47,337 nucleotides of DNA from contig PLSV01000231.1 in NCBI GenBank assembly GCA_003165235.1, positions 28,113 through 75,449 on the forward strand, written 5' to 3'. A program made the translations under genes and the position numbers. Shown here piece after piece: positions 47,278 through 47,337 of the stretch; positions within the stretch are counted from its first letter, which is position 1, and every line of letters starts with the position of its first letter. The stretch is from Syntrophobacteraceae bacterium. Lineage in GTDB: Bacteria; Desulfobacterota; Syntrophobacteria; Syntrophobacterales; Syntrophobacteraceae. Below the pieces are notes generated by a model. It did not search any database and was not told the DNA's origin. It worked only from the letters and a program-made list of their open reading frames with translations.

Positions 47278-47337
47278 TACTAAGTTGCGCTCAAGTTGAA
47301 GCAACCGAAAAGAGCGGGGAAGTGATTTTTCACTTTA

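Noticed and set aside
47320-47337. AAGTGA/TCACTT stem at the window end as a terminator
   Set aside because: Only 6 bp, AT-rich and cut by the window edge; too weak to call.

Overview
This 47 kb window comes from a moderately GC-rich Gram-negative bacterium, most likely a deltaproteobacterium (Desulfobacterota, Syntrophobacterales-like). That placement is an inference from gene content: a DVU0298-family HEAT protein, bacterial TMTC-like membrane/TPR proteins in tandem, ThyX instead of ThyA, and several copies of a dispersed palindromic repeat whose ends read TTCACCGCAGAG. No rRNA, tRNA, CRISPR array, transposase or phage gene was seen.

Layout. (A) 1-7658, plus strand: an ABC-transporter-dependent surface polysaccharide locus. 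It holds a pyruvyltransferase/methyltransferase-like fusion (cut by the window edge), a Wzm-type permease, a Wzt-type ATPase with a C-terminal glycan-recognition domain, a methyltransferase, and a GT9 glycosyltransferase with a 21-unit, 21-residue helical repeat. This resembles systems in which an end-cap and a coiled-coil ruler set chain length before export. (B) 7867-11265: a minimal pseudopilus set (GspE/PilB ATPase, GspF/PilC platform, one prepilin); the prepilin leader has been rebuilt by a small repeat element. (C) 11303-22015: five head-to-tail paralogues of a GT-C membrane protein with C-terminal TPRs (TMTC-like, 5/5/7/6/8 TPRs). Each carries a hypervariable hairpin-forming heptanucleotide tract in one loop. 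An 857-residue membrane protein follows.

(D) 24807-32332: a second glycan module with an AT-rich gtrA, a split transketolase, an epimerase/GtrB-like GT2 fusion, a methyltransferase, and an MBOAT acyltransferase paired with an SGNH/DltD-like protein. (E) 32359-43112, mostly minus strand: an AbgA-like M20 hydrolase, a PH-domain protein, a LarA-like protein, a GyrI-like protein, and a BMP-family (nucleoside-type) ABC importer operon with a copy or arm of the dispersed repeat in every intercistronic gap. The DVU0298-family gene lies here on the plus strand. (F) 43161-45631: thyX, dimeric dUTPase and tmk, a compact dTTP synthesis operon. (G) 46075-47277: another GT-C glycosyltransferase behind a structured leader.

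Working picture: most of the window builds, decorates and exports surface glycans and probably glycosylates periplasmic or secreted proteins. Length-variable repeats (the 63-bp coiled-coil array, the 102-bp TPR arrays, the 7-bp tracts) recur in the genes that would set chain length or target choice. The repeat families, paralogy and motifs were read directly from the sequence; the functional links are inference.
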